From: Leucothrix pacifica
GTDB taxonomy: Bacteria > Pseudomonadota > Gammaproteobacteria > Thiotrichales > Thiotrichaceae
DNA length: 62,465 nt
Assembly: GCF_003172875.1 (NCBI RefSeq)
Contig: NZ_QGKM01000078.1
Coordinates: 1 to 62,465 of the forward strand
Direction: 5' to 3'
The first letter of the stretch is position 1. Each line of letters begins with the position of its first letter. Below the pieces are notes generated by a model that was given only the letters and a program-made list of their open reading frames with translations, was not told where the DNA came from and searched no databases. The translations under genes were made by a program, and so were the position numbers. Below are positions 51,908 through 60,150 of the stretch, piece after piece.

Positions 51908-52990
51908 ATGAAAATCATGGCGCTATTTTGGAAAGTCGCAGTACTGACGTTGCTGTTCAGTAGCTTATTACAGGCAGCACCGCTGGCAACGCGTGGCCAA
52001 AACAAACTACAGCAAGCTGACGTGAACAATATGATTCGCGCAGGTGAGCAAATTGCAGGGCATAATTTTACGGCTCAGGAAAAGCTCAGACTAAAACAAT
52101 GGGCCATCGAACTATTCAACAAAGAGCCTCAGATTCAGGGTGTGACAAAAGCATTTACGCTGTATAGCAAATACCTCAACCTGAGTCATAAACACCAGCA
52201 GCGCGATATGAAAGCGATGATCTGGCATCATTTTTACCGCCATATGACATTCAACTGGCGCTTTCCCAAATACCGCCCTTCTCAGGCAACGCTGTATGAC
52301 GTGATTCAGCGCTACAACCCGATTGTGAAACGACTCAATAAAGAGCGCATGATCCTGACTAAAAATGACATCGTGTTGCTGCGTAGCGGGAATTATTTTT
52401 ATTCGCGCCCGATGTGGAGTGCGTTAAATACGGTTGCAGTGTTACTGGCTGGCAAACCCATTTCACATCAAGACTCACAAGCAATGCACCAATGGAGCTT
52501 GCAGGATTTCAAAGCAAAGCCGCAGCAAGCGATGATGGCATACGCGCTATTTTTGGATGAGATGGTGCCATTCGCCATGAACCCGAGTAACGCTAAGACG
52601 CGCGCGCAATATCGTGCCAATACTTACCGACGCTTTTATCAGGGTTTTAAAAATGACCCGCTCGCGCAACGCTCAAACAGTGATTTGATGGATATTGTGA
52701 ATAAATACAACCATCGCCTACTGACAGAAATGAAACAGAATAAGCAACCCAGCGCCATCGAAGAACAAATCCTTGCCGGTGCATTGATACAGCAGCTTAA
52801 GCTTAATCAACTGCACTTTAACAATGCTATGCAATCATACCGCGCCTTTGGTGACAGCCTAAGTCGCTCCATTCGTGATACCAGCACCCGCCATTCTATA
52901 CAAATCGGTGGAGGTAAAATTATCACGAGCTACCCTGATTACTTCGTCGTAGAAAACGCCCGTGGTGATCGCTATAACGTATCCCGCTAA
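51908..52990 (+). CDS. exported protein of unknown function with an internal duplication
   Basis: A 360-residue protein with a signal peptide (cleavage near residue 23, LQAAP). The family is not recognised. Two segments align by eye: about 43-143 and 173-275, sharing IAG/LAG, QWAIELFNKEPQ/QWSLQDFKAKPQ, FYR/FYQ and YDVIQRYN/MDIVNKYN. The C-terminal tail (GGGKIITSYPDYFVVENA) is separate. The start has AAGGAC ten bases upstream. Its stop shares a base with the LysR start, so the two are co-translated and may be functionally linked. Confidence 0.75.
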   Translation: MKIMALFWKVAVLTLLFSSLLQAAPLATRGQNKLQQADVNNMIRAGEQIAGHNFTAQEKLRLKQWAIELFNKEPQIQGVTKAFTLYSKYLNLSHKHQQRDMKAMIWHHFYRHMTFNWRFPKYRPSQATLYDVIQRYNPIVKRLNKERMILTKNDIVLLRSGNYFYSRPMWSALNTVAVLLAGKPISHQDSQAMHQWSLQDFKAKPQQAMMAYALFLDEMVPFAMNPSNAKTRAQYRANTYRRFYQGFKNDPLAQRSNSDLMDIVNKYNHRLLTEMKQNKQPSAIEEQILAGALIQQLKLNQLHFNNAMQSYRAFGDSLSRSIRDTSTRHSIQIGGGKIITSYPDYFVVENARGDRYNVSR

Positions 52991-53889
52991 TGAAAAATGA
53001 GTTCTCCGGTCGTATCGCTGACACCGATATTCGCTTACTAAGAATCTACAAAGCTGTGGTGGAGTGTGGTGGCTTTGCAGCTGCGGAAGTCACATTGAAT
53101 ATTAGCCGTGCGGCCATTAGCATCGCCATGAGTGACCTTGAACAGCGGCTATCACTGCGGCTTTGTCAGCGAGGTCGTGGCGGCTTTTCGCTGACCGATC
53201 AGGGGCAGCAAGTATATCAGGCGATTCTGCAATTGTTGTCGGCACTGGAGGACTTTCGCACCCAAGTCAACGGCATCCACACGCAGCTTAAGGGTGAACT
53301 GAATATTGGCATCACGGATAATCTGGTCACCATGCCACGCATGCGTATCACCCGCGCGATTAAAGCACTCAAAGAAAAAGGGCCGGATGTCACTGTTAAT
53401 ATCCGCATGACTCCGCCCAGTGAAATTGAAATGGCGGTGCTTGATGGTCGCTTACATATCGGCGTGGTGCCGACGCTTAAACCACTATCAGGGCTTTCCT
53501 ACCTCCCCTTATATGATGAAGAATCACAGCTCTATTGTAGTAATACGCATCAACTATTTATGCGTGATGAAAGTGATCTTAGTCTGGAGGATATTCACGC
53601 AAGTGATGCGGTATTGCCCGCTTATGCGCAGTCACCTGAGGTGAAAGCGCTTTACCAGAGTATGAAAAGCACCGCCACGGCAACGGATCGCGAAGGGATT
53701 GCATTTCTGATTCTGACCGGACAGTACATCGGTTATTTACCCACACATTTTGCTGAGCGTTGGTTGCTCAAAGGTAGTCTTCGTGCATTACTTCCAAAAC
53801 AGTTCAGTTATTCGACCCATTACACAGCCATTACCCGAAAAAACGCCCGTCCCAATCTGGTGTTAGAAAGCTATCTGGAAGAGCTATAA
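52990..53889 (+). CDS. LysR-family transcriptional regulator
   Basis: A 299-residue LysR regulator: N-terminal winged helix-turn-helix at about 13-72 (GGFAAAEVTLNISRAAISIAM) and a periplasmic-binding-protein-like effector domain. It starts within the stop of the upstream gene (TAATG). The divergent aminotransferase-mmsA operon 1.4 kb away is the likely target, with the unknown gene lying between. Confidence 0.92.
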   Translation: MKNEFSGRIADTDIRLLRIYKAVVECGGFAAAEVTLNISRAAISIAMSDLEQRLSLRLCQRGRGGFSLTDQGQQVYQAILQLLSALEDFRTQVNGIHTQLKGELNIGITDNLVTMPRMRITRAIKALKEKGPDVTVNIRMTPPSEIEMAVLDGRLHIGVVPTLKPLSGLSYLPLYDEESQLYCSNTHQLFMRDESDLSLEDIHASDAVLPAYAQSPEVKALYQSMKSTATATDREGIAFLILTGQYIGYLPTHFAERWLLKGSLRALLPKQFSYSTHYTAITRKNARPNLVLESYLEEL

Positions 53890-53991
53890 CTGAGCTGACT
53901 TCAAGTACGACCGCTTATCTGCCGTAACATACCGACCCTCGGTAAAGTGATAATATGAATCAGTAAGCACTCGCTGACGGGGAAAATAATA

Positions 53992-54681
53992 ATGAAAAAA
54001 ACCATCAAAACCTTCACGCTACTCGCCACTATTTTAACTGTGCCTGTGACATCTACCGCATTTGCTAATTGTCAGTGGACACATGGCTCATTGGGCGAAA
54101 CCTTTCAGTCTACCAAAGCACGTATGAAGCAGTATGCTGTGTGTAATGTGCTGGATGAATGCCAGCGCTTAGAGGATGAGTTAACGGAAACCATTTCGCT
54201 GATGAGAACGGCTTCCGAGTGTGGGCCGGATGTACTCACACCAGATGACCAGTACATGATTGGCTTCTTTGGTAGCCGCTTTAAGCTGATCAAAAAACAA
54301 AAAATCACCTATCTCGGTACTAAGGTTGCTATCGCACCAGCACCAGCACCAGCACCAGCACCAGCACCAGCACCAGCACCAGCACCAGCACCAGCAATGA
54401 TAGCCTGGGACCCAGTCCCAACAAGCCCTAAAGAAGAAATAATCATGCCTGATGAAACCTATCCAGTGCTATGGAAAGGTGAACTAGGAGATGACACAAC
54501 GCCTCAGATCCCGCCGAGTCGTTATGCTTCTGCCAGTGAGGTAGAAGAAGTAATCGATCCGCGTGGTGCACAGATGGAGCTAGAAGCACAATACCTTCAG
54601 CACTTCGAAAAACAACGAGCCGGATTATTACGCTGGCAACTGAAAGATCAACTGATTGCTGTTAATAGTAGTCCGTTTTAA
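53992..54681 (+). CDS. exported protein with Ala-Pro repeat tract
   Basis: A 229-residue protein with a signal peptide (cleavage after TAFA near residue 25). A Cys-containing N-terminal domain of about 85 residues (five Cys) is followed by ten consecutive Ala-Pro pairs and an acidic C-terminal part. The Ala-Pro tract is probably a rigid spacer crossing the periplasm or peptidoglycan, as in TonB-like proteins. No family is recognised. Confidence 0.7.
   Translation: MKKTIKTFTLLATILTVPVTSTAFANCQWTHGSLGETFQSTKARMKQYAVCNVLDECQRLEDELTETISLMRTASECGPDVLTPDDQYMIGFFGSRFKLIKKQKITYLGTKVAIAPAPAPAPAPAPAPAPAPAPAMIAWDPVPTSPKEEIIMPDETYPVLWKGELGDDTTPQIPPSRYASASEVEEVIDPRGAQMELEAQYLQHFEKQRAGLLRWQLKDQLIAVNSSPF
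54334..54393 (+). repeat. perfect GCACCA hexanucleotide tandem repeat, ten units
   Basis: Ten uninterrupted copies of the hexamer GCACCA encode Ala-Pro pairs inside the exported protein. The perfection at the DNA level, with one codon per residue, indicates recent slippage rather than old conserved protein sequence. Gains or losses keep the reading frame. Confidence 0.95.
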
Positions 54682-55027
54682 ACAATCCCCACTTTCTTTG
54701 TAAAAACGGTAAGCGGTAAATCAGCCATCTTACAGTGCGATTTAGACTCATTTCATCAGTCTAAATCAGCACACCCAATACTGATTAATTATTAATCAAT
54801 TCGATTAAGCTACTGTTTTATAGCGTCATAATTACTTAATATATTAGCTATCAACAACGTTATCCCCAATTCGTGTGGACAAAGTGGATAAGTTGGAGCA
54901 ATCAAACAACATGCAAGAGCTAAACATTACAGCCTAAGTCACTTAGAATATAATTGAATCCACCTAATAAGTTGCTTCGTAATCCCAGTAGGGAAGCCCT
55001 TTTGTGATACACAACTAGGAGATAAAA
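54682..55027. other. AT-rich gene-free stretch with a cluster of DnaA-box-like 9-mers
   Basis: No ORF is supported here. At 54860-54868 (plus), 54874-54882 (minus) and 54883-54891 (minus) lie TTATCCCCA, TTGTCCACA and TTATCCACT, each one mismatch from the DnaA box TTATCCACA. The region just before, 54770-54855, is very AT-rich. DnaA binding is inferred. Confidence 0.45.
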
Positions 55028-55102
55028 ATGCAACAATTGTTGATACTAAGAAGAATGGCACTAATAAAAACGGGTAATGCAAGCAGTTGGGGTGAGCAAT
55101 GA
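55028..55102 (+). CDS. 24-codon ORF coupled to the zinc-finger gene
   Basis: An ATG with an excellent site (AGGAGATAAAA) opens 24 codons beginning MQQLLILRRMALIKTGN and ending in a TGA that overlaps the ATG of the next gene as ATGA. It is too short for a sigma factor, which is what usually precedes such a gene. It may be a leader peptide that couples translation, or the remnant of a lost gene. It is supported only by its start site and the overlap. Confidence 0.5.
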   Translation: MQQLLILRRMALIKTGNASSWGEQ

Positions 55103-55425
55103 ATATCTTTGGCTCTCCAATCATGAGTTTTATGAAAGGCAAAATGCTAAAACATACGCCGGGTATGTTGACTTGCCTTGAGTTCGAACAATACATCGAT
55201 AAGTATATTACGGGTAAACTAGACAAAAGCGAGTCACGGCTGTTCGACCGACATGTGAAAGTATGTCGTGACTGCCGAAATTATATCAACACCTACGAAC
55301 GTACCATCACCCAGGGAAAAGCTGTGTTTGAGGAAAAGAATTTGGATGAGGCTGTACCGGATGCGGTACCGAGTGGTTTAGTTGACGCGGTAAACGCGGT
55401 GAAAGAACGCAACGCACAGCTGTAA
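55099..55425 (+). CDS. zf-HC2-type anti-sigma-like zinc-finger protein
   Basis: A 108-residue soluble protein with the ZAS zinc motif of anti-sigma factors: HVKVCRDC (HxxxCxxC) near residues 51-58 after a helix carrying CLEFEQYIDKY. No membrane span is present. No ECF sigma gene precedes it, so the partner is elsewhere or lost. GGGGTGAG serves as its ribosome-binding site. The TPR gene follows 48 bases later. Confidence 0.75.
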   Translation: MNIFGSPIMSFMKGKMLKHTPGMLTCLEFEQYIDKYITGKLDKSESRLFDRHVKVCRDCRNYINTYERTITQGKAVFEEKNLDEAVPDAVPSGLVDAVNAVKERNAQL

Positions 55426-55473
55426 TGACTGATAAACTGAACAGCACAAGGCAAATAAAGTAACAAGGAATCA

Positions 55474-56184
55474 ATGACAAATCGTCAGTCGAATATTATC
55501 TTTTATGGCGTCATCGCCCTAATCGCTTACGGATTAATCGTTAATCATTTTTATCCTGATTTCTTTGAAGACTTAGGAAAGAGCAAAGAAGAACTGTCGA
55601 TCAAAGAAGCTGTTGCTCAGGGCGACCATACGCAAGCGCTCAGCCTTTATCGTGGGTTGTTATTAAAACGGCTCGGTACCGACAAAGAAACAACCACTGA
55701 CACCGCCGAAATATATGAAGAGATGGCCCAGCTACATGCTAAAGCAGACGATACTGCAGAGGCGAAAGCGCACTATCTCAAAGCACTGGAGACAAAAAAA
55801 CGCCTAAACCCCGTCAATACTTACAGCGTCAGTAAAACGTATTTTGATCTGGGTACTATTGCAGAGCGCGACAAACACATTGATCAGGCGCAAAGCTACT
55901 ATGAGCAGGCACTGAGCACCAGATTAGGTAAACCAAGGTCTGCTGATGATGAAGGGATATTTGAAGGCCTGCAAAACAATCAGCAGCGCTATAAACGGCT
56001 CAACAATGCTGGCACGATAGCGATATTTAACCGGCTTGCAGCACTGCATGTGGCTAAAAAAGATTACACAAGCGCGAAAAATTACTACGAACGCGCTCTT
56101 GAGGCCAGCAAACTCACCTATGGCGAAGATGACGCTAAAACTCAGGAAGTCAAAGACCTTATCAAAACCTTGCCGCTAATGTAA
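55474..56184 (+). CDS. membrane-anchored TPR protein
   Basis: A 236-residue protein with one N-terminal span (about 7-24) and four or five tetratricopeptide-like repeats (for example AEIYEEMAQLHAKADDTAEA and IDQAQSYYEQALSTR). The domain faces the periplasm or cytosol depending on topology; the short basic N-terminus favours periplasmic. AAGGAATCA precedes the ATG. It is probably co-transcribed with the zinc-finger gene. Confidence 0.8.
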   Translation: MTNRQSNIIFYGVIALIAYGLIVNHFYPDFFEDLGKSKEELSIKEAVAQGDHTQALSLYRGLLLKRLGTDKETTTDTAEIYEEMAQLHAKADDTAEAKAHYLKALETKKRLNPVNTYSVSKTYFDLGTIAERDKHIDQAQSYYEQALSTRLGKPRSADDEGIFEGLQNNQQRYKRLNNAGTIAIFNRLAALHVAKKDYTSAKNYYERALEASKLTYGEDDAKTQEVKDLIKTLPLM

Positions 56185-56340
56185 TCAAGGCAAATCACGC
56201 CTATTCGCCTTAGCTCACACTCCCCCATTTGGCTAATTATCAATTACCACCCTACACTGTAAACTAGGTTGATTGAATGAACACGACGTCACAGGCATTG
56301 GTACTTGTGGCTTCAGGCTGATTTTATAGTGAGGATGGAA

Positions 56341-57675
56341 ATGACAAGACCGATACGAATGCTATGCTTCTTAATGCTTACCGCTTCATTAGGCTCACAC
56401 CCCCTCTATGCTGCAGATGATGAAGCAAGTGATGGTATTCGCGCTATAGCTGAAGCCAATAAAGTCATTACCAATATCAACTCTGATCAGCTTGAAAAAA
56501 TTCTTAAAGATAACCCAAAGACCGAATTAGTCGATGTCAGAAGTGCCAATGAAGTTGACTTCATGGGTGGTTATATTGATGCGGATGAACACGTCAATAT
56601 TACGCGCGGTTGGTTAGAGTTCAACTTGGCCGCCTATGTAAAAAACAAGGATGCACCAATTGTAGTCTATTGCGGTACTAATCAACGTAGCCCACTTGCC
56701 GCTAAGAAACTGATGGATCTTGGTTATACCAATGTTAAAAACCTTGCCGATGGTTTTGAAAAATGGAGAGAGCTAGGTAAGCCAATAAAATTGACCGACA
56801 AAGCACCGGAATCTTTACTGTTTAGCCTGCCAGAGCAGGTCACCGCTAATATCTACTCCGCGATTGGGGCGACTGCCCCCGGTACTTATGCTAACTCTGG
56901 CCACAATAACAATTTATCCTTCGTCATTACAGATGAAGGCGTCTTGGTATTTAATGCAGGTGATAATTATTTGCTGGCCAAAGCGCTGCATCACGAAATC
57001 AAAAAACTCACCGATCAACCCGTCAAATATGTTGTGCTGGAAAATGCACAGGGTCACGCGATGCTGGGCTCTAACTACTGGAAAGAGCAAGGCGCAAACA
57101 TCATTATGCACGTCGATTCTCATGCTGAACTTCAAGAGTATGGCGAGGAAGTGCTTGAACGCATGAAACGTGGTCGCCGGGATAAAGCGCAATGGACACA
57201 ACTTGTTGAGCCTGATCAAACGTTTGAAGATAAGTTGGTGATTGAAATGGGCGGTGAAACCTTTGAAGTGCTTTATCTTGGTCCCGGTCATAGTCCGGGA
57301 GACATTGCCTTGTGGATACCAAAGCAGAAAACGTTGATCACTGGTGACCTTAGTTTCCATCAACGTCTGATGCCGATCTTTGAACATACAGACACTGCAG
57401 GTTGGATTGATACATGGGATAAGATTGAAGCGTTAAATGCTACGCACATTATCCCCGGACATGGCGCAGCAACTCAAGACATTGGAGAACTCAGAAAGTA
57501 TACCCGTGATTATCTGGTCTATATGCGCAGCGAGGTTGAGAAATTATTGGATGATGACGCTGGGGAACAAGCGGCATATGGCATTGATCAGTCCGCTTAC
57601 TCTCACTTGGATACGTTCAACGAGTTAGCATTGCAGAATGCAGGACGTTTGTATCGATTAATGGAGTTTGAGTGA
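56341..57675 (+). CDS. exported rhodanese plus degenerate metallo-beta-lactamase-fold protein
   Basis: A 444-residue protein with a signal peptide (cleavage near LYAAD, residue 25). Residues about 45-150 are a rhodanese domain with active-site loop YCGTNQRS (Cys111). From about 165 a metallo-beta-lactamase fold follows, with GPGHSPGD and IPGHG present but the HxHxDH motif replaced by ENAQGHAM, so most zinc ligands of site one and Asp are absent. The ATG at 56341 has GAGG six bases upstream; the frame opens at a TTG at 56305. A sulfur-transfer role is plausible through the rhodanese domain. Confidence 0.85.
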   Translation: MTRPIRMLCFLMLTASLGSHPLYAADDEASDGIRAIAEANKVITNINSDQLEKILKDNPKTELVDVRSANEVDFMGGYIDADEHVNITRGWLEFNLAAYVKNKDAPIVVYCGTNQRSPLAAKKLMDLGYTNVKNLADGFEKWRELGKPIKLTDKAPESLLFSLPEQVTANIYSAIGATAPGTYANSGHNNNLSFVITDEGVLVFNAGDNYLLAKALHHEIKKLTDQPVKYVVLENAQGHAMLGSNYWKEQGANIIMHVDSHAELQEYGEEVLERMKRGRRDKAQWTQLVEPDQTFEDKLVIEMGGETFEVLYLGPGHSPGDIALWIPKQKTLITGDLSFHQRLMPIFEHTDTAGWIDTWDKIEALNATHIIPGHGAATQDIGELRKYTRDYLVYMRSEVEKLLDDDAGEQAAYGIDQSAYSHLDTFNELALQNAGRLYRLMEFE

Positions 57676-57719
57676 TGACTGCATAGCACCTTCTGTCAGA
57701 AATCACTTAAGGGTCTACA

Positions 57720-58919
57720 TTGTGGGTTTATAATTTAGTAAACCCTAATAATAAAATCACAATGTTCCTAAAGACTACCCATATCCCCAGTTCGATGGAA
57801 AAGGATTACCAGTCGTACCTTGCCCCTGAGAGGATAAGATCTACGCGAGTGATCTCGATATTGGCGCTGATCTTATTTTCGTCTTTTATTCTGGTCGACT
57901 TCTTTGCGTTACCGTCAGCAGTGTACGAGGCATTCGTGATAAGGCTGGTAGTAATAGCCAGCTTGTGTTTTTCCGTCGTGTTCTCCTTCACCCGCAAGTT
58001 TTCCAAATATTATCATCTTGTACTGGTTATCCCTTATTTTTTGGCGGGTGTCGCGATCAATCTGATGATCCTGATAGCCACCCCTGAAGACAAAGCATCG
58101 GAGATATATTTCGCAGGATTGGTATTGGTACTGATGGCGATATTTTCGTGGAATTATCTAAACTTGCCATCGGTAACCATCAGCACACTGGGTATTATTG
58201 GACTGTACGTTTATGTCGAAATACACAAAAGCACAGATCATGACGCTCTGTATGCCACTATTATACCCAACTGCTTTTTTCTGGTAAGTGCATCTATTAT
58301 TGGTTTGGTCACTCAGTACGTGCGTGACCAATATCTCAAAGAAAACTTTTTGCTTCAGCAATCGCTTAAACGTGCCTATGAGAAAAAGGCTGCGGAAGCC
58401 AACGATAATCAGTACTTAGCGAATCATGATGCATTAACCAATCTGCCGAACCGCCGCTACATGATGAAGCTACTGAATGAGTCGCTGGAGAAGGCGCGAT
58501 TAAAAGACAAAATCTTAGTGATTTTGTTTGTAGACCTAAATGGTTTTAAACAAATCAATGATGTGCACGGTCATGTTGCAGGTGACGAAACCCTATCCAT
58601 CATTGCAAAACGCCTTGAACTAGCCATGCGCAGGGGCGATCATTTGTCGCGCCTAGGTGGTGATGAATATCTTATGGGGCTCATACTGGATAAGGATGAC
58701 TTGCCCAAAGTCAATAAGATCGCTGATAAATATGCAAAAATCATCGCTCAGCCAATAAATATTGAAGGCAAAACGTTAAGAGTGGGCGCCAGCATTGGTT
58801 TTGCTATTTACCCACACCATGGCGATGATATTGAAGGCTTGATCAATATTGCGGACCAAAAAATGTACGAGGTAAAGAAGGTCAAACCCAGTCGTACCGC
58901 AGCATCAAGCCTCCAGTAA
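57720..58919 (+). CDS. membrane diguanylate cyclase
   Basis: About 399 residues: six hydrophobic segments (about 43-205) form a membrane sensor domain, a short coiled coil follows, then a GGDEF domain with the active site RLGGDEY at 311-317 and an intact inhibitory RxxD site (RRGD, 304-307) five residues before it. It should make cyclic di-GMP from GTP with product inhibition. The start is uncertain: TTG at 57720 has AAGGG upstream, while ATGs at 57762 and 57795 have no clear site. The sensed signal is unknown. Confidence 0.9.
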   Translation: MWVYNLVNPNNKITMFLKTTHIPSSMEKDYQSYLAPERIRSTRVISILALILFSSFILVDFFALPSAVYEAFVIRLVVIASLCFSVVFSFTRKFSKYYHLVLVIPYFLAGVAINLMILIATPEDKASEIYFAGLVLVLMAIFSWNYLNLPSVTISTLGIIGLYVYVEIHKSTDHDALYATIIPNCFFLVSASIIGLVTQYVRDQYLKENFLLQQSLKRAYEKKAAEANDNQYLANHDALTNLPNRRYMMKLLNESLEKARLKDKILVILFVDLNGFKQINDVHGHVAGDETLSIIAKRLELAMRRGDHLSRLGGDEYLMGLILDKDDLPKVNKIADKYAKIIAQPINIEGKTLRVGASIGFAIYPHHGDDIEGLINIADQKMYEVKKVKPSRTAASSLQ

Positions 58920-60093
58920 AATCTTATACTTCCTGCGTATCTCCGCATCTGTCTCAGGACGTATATACACAGGTTGGTGCTCTGCCAGAATCTCTTTAAC
59001 CCGAGTGTTGGCACGCTGCCACATATCCAATGAACCCTGCTCTTCCCACACTGAAGGTTGCTGTCGGTCTGTCAGTTTACTTGGCCAGAAATAGTCCCGC
59101 TGCATGGCGTCCATAGTGTGCTGCCCGCCTAGAAAGTGCCCTTCTCCATATACTGCTTCTTTAATCGCTTCAAAGCCCAATGTTTCCTCGGTAACTTCAA
59201 TACCGCGAAGAGTACGATACACCTGCGATAACATCTCGTCATCAATCAGCATCGCTTCGAAAGACGCACCCAGCAAACTCGCCATCATTCCCGAGGATTC
59301 ATACACCATATTACAGCCAGCCAGTCCCACACCCAGTGACGTCATGGCTTTTTCCAACCCCACCATAACGCAGCGGTGAAATCACCGGGCTGATATGCGC
59401 TTTACAGAACGGACGCTCACGAAACTTACCCTCGACGCCCATAGCAATATCGAACATATCGATAATGGGGTCGACCGTTTCAGCAAGGGTAAAGCTGGTG
59501 CCGACAGGCTTAGTGGTTCCCTTAAGTAAGGCGTAGGCCGTGTTGATATCTAAGTCTTTGAGGTCCTCAACATCGGTTGCTACGCAGCAACGGGTAAACC
59601 AACTTACATTAGTCAGTGAGTCAGCAAGACGCGTGAAATCATACAAATCACGTAAGGTTGCAGAACGATAGTGATGGGTGTCCACATCCAATGTCTGAAC
59701 CGCTGCACCGCCCGTACCAAAATGGACTTTATCACCACCCACTTCAAAATCATGTTTGGGGTCACGGCCGTAGTAGACGAACTTACGGCAAGCACCCGCC
59801 AAGATATCCTCGATCATCTCTTTGGAATAACACAGTCGACCCTGCTCGTTTTGATGTGCACCACATTCCAGCGCTTTTTCCATCAAAGCATCCGGCACGT
59901 CACCCATGCCAATCTCCGACAAAATCCGCAAGGCATTATCGTAAATTTGCCGGACCTCATCATCACTCAACGCTTTGTACTGACCACCGGATGGCCCCGG
60001 AGGACAGGGATTAATCTCAGGTGCTTTGGCACGTTTAGCATGCATCGCCTCGCGAGGACTCATTTTACGTCTGCGTCTTGGTTTTGATGACAT
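58905..60093 (-). pseudogene. MttB-like methyltransferase, broken by internal deletion and frame change
   Basis: The frame from the ATG at 60093 (GGAG six bases upstream) encodes the N-terminal half of a trimethylamine methyltransferase (MttB) family protein up to HISPVISPLRYG, then leaves homology and stops at a TAA at 59311. A second frame, 59366-58905, resumes with GLEKAMTSLGVGLAGCNMVY and runs to the normal C-terminus. Together they give about 400 residues against about 500 in the family, so about 100 codons are lost at the junction near 59362-59368. MttB homologues demethylate quaternary amines, passing methyl to a corrinoid protein. The 58905 end overlaps the diguanylate cyclase end by 15 bases. 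Confidence 0.85.
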
Positions 60094-60150
60094 GCCAATC
60101 TCCAACTACTATTATTTACAATCTATCCTGCAACTTATACGGAATACCTT

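Noticed and set aside
54682-55027. A degraded ECF sigma factor gene before the zinc-finger gene
   Set aside because: No frame in this AT-rich stretch shows sigma region 2 or 4 features; only the 24-codon ORF remains.
59311-59366. Pyrrolysine-dependent readthrough in the MttB-like gene
   Set aside because: The stop at the break is TAA, the homology resumes in another frame, and about 100 codons are missing.
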